Shown one piece after another: positions 12,455 through 24,900 of a stretch of DNA of 64,000 nucleotides. Position 1 is the first letter of the stretch; each line of letters begins with the position of its first letter. The notes beneath the pieces were generated by a model. The model ran no database searches. It saw nothing but the letters and a program-made list of their open reading frames with translations, and was not told where the DNA came from. Origin of the DNA: Himantopus leucocephalus (Eukaryota; Chordata; Aves; Charadriiformes; Recurvirostridae); NCBI GenBank assembly GCA_003993805.1, contig RSEF01000021.1, forward strand, positions 2,863,065-2,927,064. The letters run 5' to 3'. The position numbers and the translations under genes are program-made.

Positions 12455-15400
12455 GTCCAGCTTAGGCTGAATCCCAGCACAGAGAGGGTACGCGGCTCTC
12501 CCTGATTTTCCTTTCCAGGGTGGGGTCACCTCACATGCCTTCTCTCTCTTCCACTTTCCCTTCGTCTTGAAATTGCTTTCAGTTAACATCTGGAACTTTT
12601 TTTTTTTCTAATCAACATCATTTCCTTAGCTAGAGCAGAGCATTTTTGTGATTGGGGAATTCCTACAGTTTGAGATCAGCCAGAAAAAAGTCAGAGAGGT
12701 TTTGGCTTCGCTTCCCTTCTCTCTTTTTTCCAATATGTGAAGAAGTGTGTCTGAAATGCGTGTAATGCCCAGTCTTACTCCACTGAAAAATTTAAAATTC
12801 CGTAAAAGGAATACAGCAAGTTCAAGGTTTTGCTAGGAACCTTTGTTTATCTTTGGGACTGTAAAAGCTATTATACCATACAGTCTTAGGGACGCGGTAA
12901 TACAGTGTAGTGTCTGTAGCAATTCAGATCTGAAAACATGAAGCATGTTGCGAACTCCACAACTCCTCCAGGACAGTGTGTGTGAGGTACGAGGCATCAT
13001 CCAGCAGTGAAGGGGGAGGCAAACACTTTTTAACTTCAAACACAATGTCTAAGATGGAGGGAAGAGTCTGTGGGCTTTGGAATTTCCATGGGAATGTAGG
13101 AACTGGAGTGTGTTTGTTACATTTGGAATCAAATACTGAGCTGGAAGCCCAAACTTTTCATATTGTCGCTTCTGTAATAACATCAAGGGGTAATGAATTT
13201 TTTGTTGTGTGTTGCACCCAGAAGGAAGCCTTTCCTAACCTGAGTCCCTGTGAGTGTGACATAGCACAGCAAGAAAGAGTGGCCGCTATTTAATAATGCT
13301 GTGTCTTGTTCAGTCTAAACATGCTTTTGGTGCCTCCTCTGCTAGACAGAAGCCAGCGTTCCTTTAGTCGTGGTTGCTCAGTTGTTATTCCCAGAGTGCG
13401 ACATACTGTACTGATTCTTGATAACAGTCTTTTCTTGGTGCAGTCCTCAAGTGTGTATTCCTTCCACACAGAGGATTTTTGCTGCCCTAGACTCAACTTT
13501 GTTGCAACTTTGCCCTCTTTGTGGTTGGCATACAAAGTTATTGGAATGTAGATGGCACAGAACTCTGAATATTTCTGAAAATTCTGTTTGGGGATTCTCA
13601 GCCATCATGCATTCCTGGAAAGAGAGTATGGTCTGAGGTATATAATTGGGTTTCACCGATAAGGAAGGGATAGCGTGATTGGAAACGTCTCAAGGAGAGA
13701 AGAGACCTCAGCAACTGCTCATCTTCCTCAAAACTGTATTTTTAAAAATGTTTCTTTTTGCTCACCCAAATTTCTATCTGTTTCTTCAGCTAGTAATTTC
13801 CTTTGTAGTGGTGCTGTTTAAAGTCCTGTGGCTATGAGCTGCTGGGAGGTTTACACTGTTACTTCGCTTGTTCTGGGAGCAGAATATGGTAGTCTCTGCA
13901 ATTGCTTAATAAAAATCGATTAAAATAGGTACACAGTAACACTCCATCCCACAGCACCTTTTCTTCAGCTTTGAGATAGCAGTTACATAGAAGTGTTGAA
14001 ACACAGACCAATTTTGTGTGGGATCTGTTTTCTTATGTGAACTTCTTTGAAGTCATTACATGGTTTTTAACTAATCCTATTGCTAGTACCTTGAAAAACC
14101 TATTGCTCTCATTTTCTCCTTCACCTACATGCACATACACTTTTAAAATGTGGTGTTCACAATTTTAGCAACCTACAAAAAGCAAGGTGTACACAGGCAG
14201 CTTTGAAATGGAGTTAAATACTAGTCGGGAACTGCCTCACGCAGTATTCCACTCCAAACAAAATAATCCTCAACCTTGGAATTGCACTTCTTGTCACCAG
14301 TGTTCTATCGATACCGTAAGCTCTTTGAGTCTGTATAAAGGAATATTATGTAGATTTATAAATATGATAGCAGCACAGGAGATGCAGCATGGTGTGTCTG
14401 CGGCCGCAGAGGGGAGTCAGTCACAGAGCTGGTGCTGGACTTCGGCGATTATTTCAAATGTTAGGAACTTCAGCATAGGTTTGCCAAATCACACAAGGAG
14501 GGTGGGAGCGTCAAACGGGTGTTCCATTTTGGTGACTTCTGCAGAAACCGTCTCCTGTCTTTGTGCTGCCTGTGGCTACCACTAGCCATGGTGGCAATGG
14601 GAGCACTCACACACTTGCTGTCCTTCTGAGTGACCCTGTTCTGTTTGCCAGAGCCCTGATGCTGCTGTTCTTCGACACTCTCTCTAAATCTTACAAGTAA
14701 CTTAATACCTGCATGCTTCCAAAAGGAATTCAAACTCCTCTTGCTTCAGTGATCTATTTCCTAAGAGTGAAATGATCTTAACGTTTCTTCCCAAGTGCTT
14801 TTTAGACTCTGTTCCTCCTCGACTTTCCTTCATTGTGAAAAGCTGGTTTTGGTTTCTTGGCCTGATTTTTCACTCACATAGTTAATCTTCCTCTGGCTTC
14901 TGATAAGCTGCCAAATGTTTAAAATCTGCTTTGGTATTCCCTTGTAAAAGTGGTTGGATTTACCAGAGTTCATCACTGTAAGCTATTTCTCAATTTTCAA
15001 TGTTTATTTTGCTATAAGATCTTTCTAGCAAATGAAGGAACAAACAAAACCCCCATTTTACTGGTTACTCATTGTCAGGACTATGAACTGTCATTGCACT
15101 TCTAATGAATTCCATCCTTTCCTCTAGCACAAACATCGCTTTCCTCATTTGTACTGATTTTGTCCAGACTCAGTGGGATTCCCGTCTCGGAGCTGTTGCA
15201 GCTATCGCCTGGTTTTGTAGCTCATCGGCTGCTGTCAGGCAGGCGGCATGCTTGCTGTAGATCTTCCTGCAAATACTTCAAATGAGCCTGCTTCCTACCT
15301 CAGTCAGCAAACTCTGCTCCTAACTTCGCGCTGATATTCAGAATTTCTTCACTGGAAGGGGTGTTTTCCACTTCTTTTAGTGTAGTGTGGCCGTACACGT

Positions 15401-16929
15401 ACACTGCAGACATAGTTACCTTAATTAGTACTTTGCCTTTTGCTGTAGTAAATGGGGCTCTGAAACTCACAGTTACAGATCTGTACCTACAGGACCCGTT
15501 TATCATCATGTGGTCTGACTTTCTGCAAAGCGCAGGCCAGAGATTTATACCACGGCACAGAATCAATTAGGAAGATATTTGATGAACAGGAATCTGGGCA
15601 AGAGGGGTAGGTCCTTTCATCAGATTTCATTAAAAACTGGTCGTTTGTCACTTGTCATTTTCCAATGGTACTGATTTATAGGTGGAAAAAACTGATGTTG
15701 GCATGATAGATTTTTGGGTCATCTTTGTGAATGATAAGACTTTCCTGAAGCACATTCATCAGTATGCTAGGTGAATATAGAGCATTGTGAGAGTATTGAT
15801 GCCCACAGTACTTTCTGCACGTTTCCTATACAGGCTAAAAGATTTGACTACCGAGTCAGGAACAGATCATTCTTATCCTATACCTGAGTATTCCTATGAT
15901 TGTCCTGTTTCATTTTCGAGCTCTTTGTGAAAAGCTTTCTTACTGTGTTCACATGCATGGTCTTGCACTTACAGGAAAAGGTCCTGTTGCCGTTGGTTAA
16001 TTTTGCTTGCATTATATATGGGTTTGTGCAAATGGGAATTTGCTCAGGCTCTGCGTCTGCCAGTGCATCGTGCCTCCTGCGGTGGTGACCATCTCGAACA
16101 CCAGCAGCACCCATGCATGTGTAATTCGCCTGGACAGCGACTTGGCAATGCAATGATACGGTCCTTCTGTATACCTACAAAATCTTTTCTAGTTGGCATC
16201 ATGAAGTTACAATCATACTTGCAAAACACCTTTTTCACAATGATATGCTTCGCTAGTTCCTGTGAGCAGCTGTTTATTCTGTAGGCAAATTTATTAGAAT
16301 AATCACACAATTTGGGGAATATTTAGAGTTTTTTGAAACCTCCGGGGTACTTTTTTAAAACGTGGCAGCATTTGCGAATGTTTTTAGTGCATTATTTTTA
16401 ACTTCGGCTTAACTTAAATTATTTAATTTGTGAAAGAATATTTTTTAGAAACCCAAATCTAATTAGAATAGAAGCCCGTACTACGTCGGCAGTAAGCTGT
16501 CTAGTTGGAATGCCACTGCTGGTTGTCTCTTCCTAGGAAAGTCCTGTATTTCGTGAAGCAAGCATGTAGCAGGCAGCCTCTCAGTCTTTAGTCATTGCAA
16601 ATTGCTCTTTGAAACCTGATACTTTACATTTCTTTCCAAATCCTCTTTTCAGAGGCTTTCTAAATCTATAGCCCATTCATTTACCTTTATTCTCTGAGTA
16701 GCATTTTCAGTTTGAAAATACTGCATGTTTCTACATCTCTGCTGTCATATTTTTGTAATGTAACATATTTGACTTTTACCATCACAACAGGTCAGTGCTG
16801 CTGTGCTAATACACATGTAAATTGAAATTGCGTACACAGAAATGGAAAACGGGCTCTGAAATGAAGGTCTGTGAACTGGGTTCGGCATACAGTTACGAGC
16901 TGGAGGAGAAGTGGGCTAGAAATAGTGGT

Positions 16930-17300
16930 TCATTAGCAACTAGTCCTGCTCATACGCAATTACCCATGCAAATAAAGGCTACTTAAACGAGTTTGCATCT
17001 GTGAGTTTGGGCTTTGTGATGCCCAGGTTGGCTGGAATGGATCAGCTAGAAAAGCAGGAATTTCCCCTCCACGGCTTACAGCTTACGAGGGTGTCTGTAG
17101 CAATACTGCTGTGCTGGTTGCTCACAGCTCTTTGCCTCCTTGCTGTCTGGGGCAACAGGCTGCCTGCCGTTGCCAGAGCAATTAGGGTTCACGAGTCTAA
17201 TTATTTTTCATTGTGTCTCTTCTTGGAATTATTGTCTGTAAGATGGTTTAAGGAAATTCACAGTCGACCAGTCAAGTGCATAATTAATTTTTATTTGGAG
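16930..17300. promoter_or_regulatory. Candidate regulatory block with octamer and homeodomain sites
   Basis: A perfect POU octamer ATGCAAAT lies at 16966-16973. TAATTA-core sites follow at about 17199-17206 and 17280-17287. The left part, with short motifs and few low-complexity runs, reads like a vertebrate conserved non-coding element. The overlapping 114-codon plus-strand frame (17001-17345) is not recognised and I do not call it a gene. Regulatory function is inference. Confidence 0.27.
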
Positions 17301-17575
17301 AATAACAAAGTTGGAATAAACCAAATAAAATTGTGTCCTTCATGACTCCACAGGCATTGCTGCCTTCCCGAACAGCAAAGGTCTGACCGCGTGTCCGAGT
17401 TATCCTGGGACAGACTATAAGTAAATTTGTGGGCAGTTATGATGGGTAGTAAGCAAATAAGCTCACATCTGACTTATTTTCAGTAATTTAGGTTATTAAT
17501 CTGAAGAATTAAAAAGCAAAATGCCTGCACCAGCACTGGTGTAATTGGTTTTGTCATTACAGTGTTTACTTGTAA

Positions 17576-17645
17576 CAGCCTAGGACCCTGAGTGAGATCA
17601 GGACCCCATCTGTTAGACACTGGAAAATTGCATAAGAAACAGTTC
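17576..17645 (-). repeat. MIR-type SINE remnant
   Basis: 'gatcaggaccccatctgttagacactgg' type sequence (17596-17623) parallels the sauropsid repeat pattern 'gatcaggaccccattgtgctaggcactg', and the following 'gcataagaaacagttc' fits its 'aacacagaacaaaagacagtcc' continuation. This pattern is the complement of the tail of an amniote MIR/CORE-SINE, so the copy is on the minus strand. Confidence 0.55.
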
Positions 17646-17649
17646 ACTT

Positions 17650-19590
17650 GTGTTTCTTCATGAATATAACAGAAAGAACAAACTAGATACTGTACATCAT
17701 GAAATGAGGTTTCGGTGGAGTAATATTGCCTTAGGATAATGAGTAAATATTTGCATAAAAAACAGGAGCAATGCACGTTTGTAGGGACCCAGTAGGTATC
17801 CTGGCTCCTTCAGGATATCTTGGAAGACTTTCTTGCTTTTTAGAATGAAGGCTTTACATATCCTCCTTAAACTGTCACGGATGTGAAATACTTGCTTGTG
17901 TGTGGATGTATAAACCATGCACAGTATATGTGACTCTTGCCGTTATTTATTCGCACGCCACACAATCCCAACTTCTTTCAGTATTTTCTAAGCAATTACA
18001 AAAACTGAGGCAGTTATCTGCTCTGTCCTCAGCATTGTCCTTGTGCCGTACGTGTTCAGATATGGAGGAAGCAGGGACCTTACTTGCTCAGTGCCTCTCT
18101 GATGTCTTTAACCTTTCATTCTCAGGAAGACAGACAGTCTCTATCATGGTTAAAATATCCCCACGTTATCCCCATACGTAACTATGATGATACATCCTCT
18201 GGTTTTCATTAGCACCATATTCACTTACAAACTATTGTTTTTAAGGTTTTGAAATGGCCTAGATTGATGTTTATTATTAAGGCCTGTGAATATTGTTCAG
18301 CTCAATGCTATTCTTTATTGGAAAAGAAAAGCAAGCAGTTTCATTTGGGAGTTCAGATTTCATGCATATTCAAAAGCCTTTTTTTTAATATTTCTGTTTG
18401 AAGAAGGTTTTTTGTCTTTCATGGCACATCTCCTTTTTATTTAGAATATTAGCTTTACTGGAAAGTTAAAGTTTTTAAAGGCCCTTTTTGGACTGTCTAG
18501 GACCCAGGCATCAGCAAACAGTTAAGGTTCTGGTTTAAAATGTCTTTTCCTTCTGGACTGAGGGAATAAAAGAAAAGTTAGTGGTACTGTCTGAATTCAT
18601 ACTACCAAAGCCAGCTGCTAGTGAATTTGTGACATTCCTTGTTTGGTTCTGAAACGTATAGTCATCCAGCGTCTAAGATTCTTTTTACCTATTAGTTTGT
18701 CAAGTAGCATTTTGAAAAGGCTTAAAGCAAGAAGAAAGTTGTGTTAGGTAGAAAAAAATTTACCCTCTGCTTATAGCGACATTTAGGAACAGCCACCTAG
18801 CATTTCTTCTGTGTTGTTGCTTTCCAGTGTTCTTTGTGTGAGTCTTTCACATAGCAACAGGGTGATAAAGACATTTTTAATAGGCAAATACAAATGTAAA
18901 ATAATAAACTCCAGTTTCATCACCTGGTGCCAAATTAGAATATTTATTTCATTCAAATTTGAATACTGATAAAATTTCAAATCAGTATTGACCATTCTAA
19001 TTTTGAAAAATACTTAGTTGATATTCTGTATGACTTTTGCACATATGGAAGTTATGTGGCCCTAGAAGTGAAAAATTAATGTCTTATAGGAGAGTATAAT
19101 CCTGTGTTCCCAGCATAAGACAAAACCAAGAAATAGAGACAATAGCACTGAAGAAGACAGACATTCAGGAAAATGAGAGAAATGTCAAGATCTCGGGATT
19201 TTCACTGTTGATTAAACCTGTGAGGCTTTTGAAGTTCATATAGCTGTAATTATACTGCATGCTTATGAAAACAGTTTCTGCCCCTAACAAATGTTTTTTC
19301 ACCAAGCACTTGATCCATGAGATATGTCTGTTTTGCCATCTAAGAAGAAATAAGTGCTTATTAAGGGAATCTGCAAGATCCACCAAAGTACAGAAAAGTT
19401 TTAACTGATGCGTAAGATGTTGTGTTGATTCTTTTACATAAATGTTAAATTCAATCCATGACCTTCTTTATTACCAATAATCTAAATTGCTAAGGGGAAG
19501 AATAGAACCCATGCAACAGTTTCCTCCCTTATTTATGATTTAAGAACAGTTTTATCAAATAGCAATTCCTTAAAATAAAAAACATCTGGT
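17650..19590. other. Non-coding AT-rich DNA
   Basis: No supported gene or repeat family. It contains the palindrome and hairpin at 18951-18989, listed separately. Confidence 0.65.
18951..18989. repeat. Palindrome overlapping a perfect hairpin
   Basis: attcaaatttgaat (18951-18964) is a perfect 14-bp palindrome. aatactgat (18962-18970) and its exact complement atcagtatt (18981-18989) then form a 9-bp stem with a 10-base loop. The two structures share three bases and could compete. They are too short and AT-rich for a microRNA precursor. Confidence 0.75.
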
Positions 19591-19597
19591 TGGCAGA

Positions 19598-19745
19598 AGT
19601 GCCCTGTCAGCAGACAGCAGCAATTACACTGAGGCCAAACAACATCTTAATTAGTTACAAGGCAGCCCAAGTGACAAAGAGAGGAGCCGTTCAAAGCTAA
19701 ATAAATCTGCAGCTAAATTAATCCCTTTAACGCATTCTCCCCTGC
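19598..19745. promoter_or_regulatory. Candidate conserved regulatory block (OTX, TCF/LEF, homeodomain motifs)
   Basis: Sites include two AATTA-type homeodomain cores (cagcaattacac near 19620; cttaattag near 19646-19654), a TCF/LEF-like TTCAAAG at 19690-19696, and TAATCC at 19719-19724, the bicoid-type OTX/PITX/CRX core. The block ends abruptly at a GC/T-rich low-complexity run (19751-19773). No coding frame is supported. The appearance is that of a developmental enhancer; conservation must be tested. Confidence 0.33.
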
Positions 19746-22700
19746 CTCACACCCGCCCCCTTTTTTTTTTTTTAATTTAAATCTCAGACCAGAAGAGGTT
19801 TCACCAGAAGTGAAATCCAGGCTAAATTTTGACTAACAGACTTGACTCCAACAGGAAATGTTAATCTGTATTAACGTAGTTTGATTTTAATTTATCCTGC
19901 CATAACATATGCAGTGAGCCCCAGTTATTTGAATGGATCTTGGTGAGGAGAACTGGTGGGATGAAAACAGGAGTATTTAAGTAAAAAGCTACTTACTTAG
20001 CCTGGCAATCTTTCCATTTTCCTTTTCCTTTACTGTCAATACCTAATATTTGTGGAAGAACTTTCAAGCTTGTTTGGCTCTTTTTCCAACTTACTACTGT
20101 CTAGCACAGCTATCTATACCCATAGCCTAACTGCTGTTGTGCCAGAACGCTCTTCTGTCTGAGATGGCTTTTCTCTTTGTTATGTCCCTGTCAAGACTCA
20201 CCAAGTGGCCTCCAAAAAGCCACTCAGGATCTCTGTCACAGAAACCTCTTTTCTGAACCACAAGCTAGCATGCAAACCAACGGACACTCCCCTCTCTTCA
20301 CGGGGTGGTATCATCTTATTCTGTTATATGTATACCATATATGTGTCAGAGATGAAAAGACCCGGAGGGGCTTGACACATTTGTACCCATCGCCAAATTT
20401 CTTTTTCAATAAAGGCAGTGAGATTGTTGTAATAAATTGCACACGCAACAAAGAGTGGTTTGCCAGGCACTATGTCCATCGAGCTGCTGATGCAGAGTCA
20501 CAAGTTTTATAGTTAGTGCTGGCTCCCTCTTTGGTTTTGCTTCATCCAGCAAGGGAGTCTTGAAAGCTGTGGGAGTTTCTCCTCCTCTGGGACTTGTTAC
20601 ACGTTCTATGTTTTCTATGAGTAATGGGGAGCTATGTCAGCCAGATAGTGAGTACAGTATTCTGTTCATGTTGCTAAGGCCCAGATTCTTATAATTGAGA
20701 TATCTAATTCATAGATATTTCAATTAATATTAAGATATCAAAAGCATTAAGGTTTTGGACCTGCATCCTCTTTATAACAAATACAGATGAAAACAACCTG
20801 TGTTAGATGATTGTTACGAAGACAATAAAAGGAATCATTTAATGTTTGAGAAGATCAAACTAGCATCTAATTTTTACAATAAAAATCAACGTTTTATCTT
20901 ATATCTTGTGTCATGTTACATACTTGTACAGCAACAAATAATATAGGCTTTGATGTTTTGTTTCGGAAGCATTGCAACTGTAGAGATGGTAATCTAGAAC
21001 CTGAATTCCATGAGTATCCTCAAGTGCAGCATCTTTCTTTCGGTCCAGAAGACGAAAGCAATGCCATTTGTCTTATCCAGCATGTAGCCCCCCTTTTTCT
21101 TTTTTTTTTTAAATGATGCAGGAACATAGCTTTTTATTTTACATTTCAAAATATACAGGGAAAAAAATGAATGGGATGTAGATATTGAGAGCACTGTTGC
21201 CAAAATGAACTGGAGGATGTAAAGGAACTGCATTCCGTTTCTGATGTTGCTGATGATTTCCTGCCCTTACCAGTGCTCTCACCAGACACTTAACCCATAA
21301 CCACCAGAAATAGTCCTGATTTTCCCTTAAATCTGCAGAAAATGAGAAGTGACCCTGAAAAAATGAAACCAGATTTGCTGAGATGTGTCGGGAAAGTATG
21401 GGGTCTTGCCAGAGACTCCCAACTCAAACTAAGCCAAGGAACTGGGCACCTTCTATTACTGTCCTGATCCTGGTTTGCCTCATGGTCAGTGAGGGCAAGA
21501 AGCAAAGCCAAAATGTGGAGTGAATTCAGAAGTACTTGATTTCTTCAAAATTCCATATGACCCAGTTCCTACAGGGTCATCTCTTCTCTATTTCTGTTCT
21601 GTTCCTGTTTCATTCAACACTTTTGTAAGACAGTGGTCGCATGGTCATACGGAGAAAAGAGAAGCTGAGATTACATAGAGAGGACTCCTAGCACAACTTC
21701 CATTCAGCTGTGTGCTTGCTTCTGTGCACTGCTCAAGCATTTGTAGAATCAGGACTTGAGTAAAACGTGCCCTCCTTGACATGTACGCTGTACTTCGTTC
21801 TCTATTAATGCACCCACCATCCCGCACTACAGTGCAGCCCAATTATCTCATGAAGAACAGTGAAGATGACTCAGCCGCTGGCATGTTGCCTCATTTCCAG
21901 ATTCCATTTCTGAGCCATTAACGTTATGGATGTTACATGGATGCAAAGCAAGTGCATCTCAGTTGGCTGAAGGTATGTGCCCAAGGAGGAAGGAGCAGGG
22001 AGAGAGGGCAGAAGTTTGGTGACAAGACTATGAAAGCATGGGAGCCATCAGGTGATGCTCAGCCATGTAATGAGTTTCAGTTTTTGACTTTTCCAAGCAG
22101 AAAACAAGTGGCATTTGAGGCTTTCTCTTTATGAATGAATAAAAAAAGATTTCCCTCCTTTGATGTTTCTTTGGGGATTTCAGCTGAGGAAATGGCAGTG
22201 GGAGGAAGTTTGAATGTAAGCCTGGATACACAGCAAGCGGGAGCCACCAGCCAAGTGCTGAATCCTCAACTATGTACTGTAATGAAGGTCGTACCCAGTA
22301 GGAAAGTCTGTCAGGCTCAAAGAGCAGGTAAAAGACCAGAGAAAGTAACAACCTATATTTCAGCATACAGCTCGGGAGAAATGTGTGTCTCCGTGGGTGC
22401 ATGGTAAGCTCCTATGGGCTTAATTCAAACACTGTATTTCAGATTTTGAATTTTTCTGGCTTCAGCTTAAAGCCATTGCTTCTTCCTGGGCTCAAGAGTC
22501 ATCTGACACCTAGTCTTTTCATCTTGCACGCTGTATTTAAGTCACCTGTCAATCTTCTTTTTCATATATTAAATAGCTTGCTTGGTCTAATTAGCTGAGT
22601 ACAAGCTGTTTTCTCCAGACCAAAATAATTGCATCCTGTGGTAGTTTTTTGTGTTGTTTTTAATTTTTCAAATATGGTTATTAGAAAGTTTTATAAGATG

Positions 22701-24800
22701 TGCTAGTATTACCAGTGCTTCATGCAAAGTTAAAATCATCCTTCTACTGCTTATTTCCGTATTTATACACGCAATAATCCCATTAGCTGTGTTTGCTAAT
22801 GTTTTGTTAGAGTAAAAAACTGGAAAGACAGACGAAAGGACTGAAAAGGGGAGTGCAACAACTATTTTCCATTTAATCTTTATCAGCGTGTCTTGGGAAA
22901 TGAAATTTTAAATTTTATTTAAGACTTTTTGCAGAAAATATTCATCACTTATAAGCCACTTTAATATTAAACTTAGTAAGTCCCTGTTGTCTTCACTTAC
23001 CCGTGCATTCAGTTACACAGAACCCTTAAACGGCTTCCCGGAACATGCCAGTGGGACAGGGCTACGCGCGGCTGGAACCGGGATCATCAGAGGCTCTGTA
23101 ATTGTCTCCAGTCTCTGTAATGCAAAAATTAATCCGAAGTGATACGTAGAAACCAGATCTGCTTTCTAATTCTGCTGATTCCAGCATACATGGAATGTAA
23201 TATAGTGACAGTTAGAAAGCGTGTAGTCATGCGTTTGTTATGGTAATACTGCACGCCAAAGGAAGCCTCGCTCTCTCGTAACACTGTAAAGCATCACTCC
23301 CTGTAATCCATACGTGTGCCTGCATGTGTTCCAAGTATCGCTGGGTGGGGCCATAAGGAAAACCAAGAGCAGCTGTGGTGGTGAAACGGGGTGAATAAAA
23401 GTTTGAATTATTGTTAACATATGTACCGCTGTAATAAACCCCCGGTTTGATCACTTACATGAACACAGCGTATTGCTGAATAAACCCCCTCTGGATACGT
23501 TTGTGTTCCAAAACATGTCATAAGGAAAGATTAACAGTTTTGGAAAGGGATCTTTTCCTTGGGATGAAGATTTCATTTCCTTGCATGGTGCTCTTGGAAA
23601 CCTTTCAAAAAGCTGAAAGCAAAATAAAAAAACCGTAAGATGGGGTGTTAAAACCTGACCAATGTCTTGTTTAACTGGCATAGCGATCACGCCCAAAGGA
23701 GCGAACTGCAAGCAAGGCACAAGGTCGTGGTCCTGGGAAGGCCAATTTTCCTCTATGAATTAGGCTAAAAAAGTTTAGGAGTTATTGCACTTTGGAAATT
23801 TTGCATTTTTCAAAAAAAAAAAAAAGCTTAGGTCTTCTACAAAAAATGTTTTCCTCTGCTATAAGGAAATGGTATAAAACAATTTTCTTGAAATAAAGAG
23901 ATTTGTTTCTGTTATACAGGATTGAAAGAATGTCACTTTCACATCTGCCTTCTGCCCTTTTATTGCAATTCCTGGAGAAATGTTAAGGTCTCTCTGGATC
24001 CTCTCAGTAATATCCCACTGCCCAAATCCTACCCCAGCTCTCCCACCTTGCAAGTCCTGAAGCCAAATCTGCATCTGGTGACAACAGCCTGAATAATTTC
24101 AGGAGATCAATACATGGGAACAACTCGCATCAGTGGGACCGCAGGTTTTTTTAGACCAACTGAAAATCATGTTTAATCAGTTTGTCAGAAGGATATTTGA
24201 GACCCCAGAACGGCCTCTCTGTTGAACCGTATTGCTCACCAGCTCTTCCGTGCTTGCAAGCAAATCGAGTAACCACCTTCTCATCTACCTCATTCTCACT
24301 AATGCTTAAGAAGAGCAAGGATAAATTACTGTTGTGGACTAGTTCTATAGAATGAACTGTAGCCAAAGGAATAAAATGCAAAGTTAATTGCTGTCTTACA
24401 GTCAAGCCGGTTTTCAAGGGCTCTTACAATGCTCCTATCAACCATAGCATAACCACGAACAATGCAGGAGAGAGGTTTTCTTGTGAGCGGGCTTACTCCA
24501 GCATGCTACATTTCAGATGCGTGACATGGCACACGAAAAAAAAAGAGCGCGATGCTTAATTGCCGTTAGAACTGAGGTATTGCATTAACCCTGATCCAGA
24601 ACATAGTGAAGCTCAGCAGATTTCAGTGCAGCCTTTTGAATGATAAAGGCAGAAGAATGCCCTAAATGGACGAGCAGAGTGGATTTGGGCAGGCGTGCTT
24701 GAACGCTAGCACTATTTGTGTACATTGCTCGTCCCATTTTCCAGTAATGATGCAGCTGCACTTTTGCTAGCAGCAGCATAGTTGGGCTAGCTACCTAGTA
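19746..24800. other. Non-coding DNA, homopolymer runs only
   Basis: Contains a T13 run at 19761-19773, a pyrimidine run at about 21089-21110 and an A14 run at 23812-23825. A few CpGs cluster at 23035-23090. Open frames reach 124 codons (minus, 22028-22402) without recognisable content. No RNA gene or further repeat family seen. Confidence 0.65.
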
Positions 24801-24805
24801 ATTAA

Positions 24806-24900
24806 TAGATATATGAATTTTAAGACCAGAAAAGACTGTTGTCATCATCTAATATGATCTGTTGTGTAATTTCTCTCTATTCAGTCCTGCCTCGGATTCA
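24806..24900 (-). mobile_element. Old CR1-type LINE remnant, 3' portion
   Basis: 'aagaccagaaaagactgttgtcatcatctaatatgatct' type sequence (about 24822-24860) closely parallels the complement of an old CR1 tail ('aggccagaagggaccatcatgatcatctagtctgacct'). The copy therefore lies on the minus strand with its 3' end at left. Divergence places it among the older, pan-archosaur CR1 families rather than the young avian ones. Confidence 0.65.

Larger units (their letters stand above)
10917..16900. other. Non-coding DNA with simple-sequence runs
   Basis: No supported gene. Two ambiguous bases (11619-11620) precede an A18 run at 11624-11641, and a T11 run lies at 12597-12607. The longest ATG frame (132 codons, 14187-14585 plus) is unrecognised. 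The stretch at 13675-13730 contains a weak 'gagacctcag' resemblance to CR1 that I do not accept. Confidence 0.65.

Noticed and set aside
13675..13740. Possible CR1 tail ('gagaagagacctcag')
   Set aside because: Only a short stretch fits; the expected 'tcatctagtcca' continuation is not present in order.
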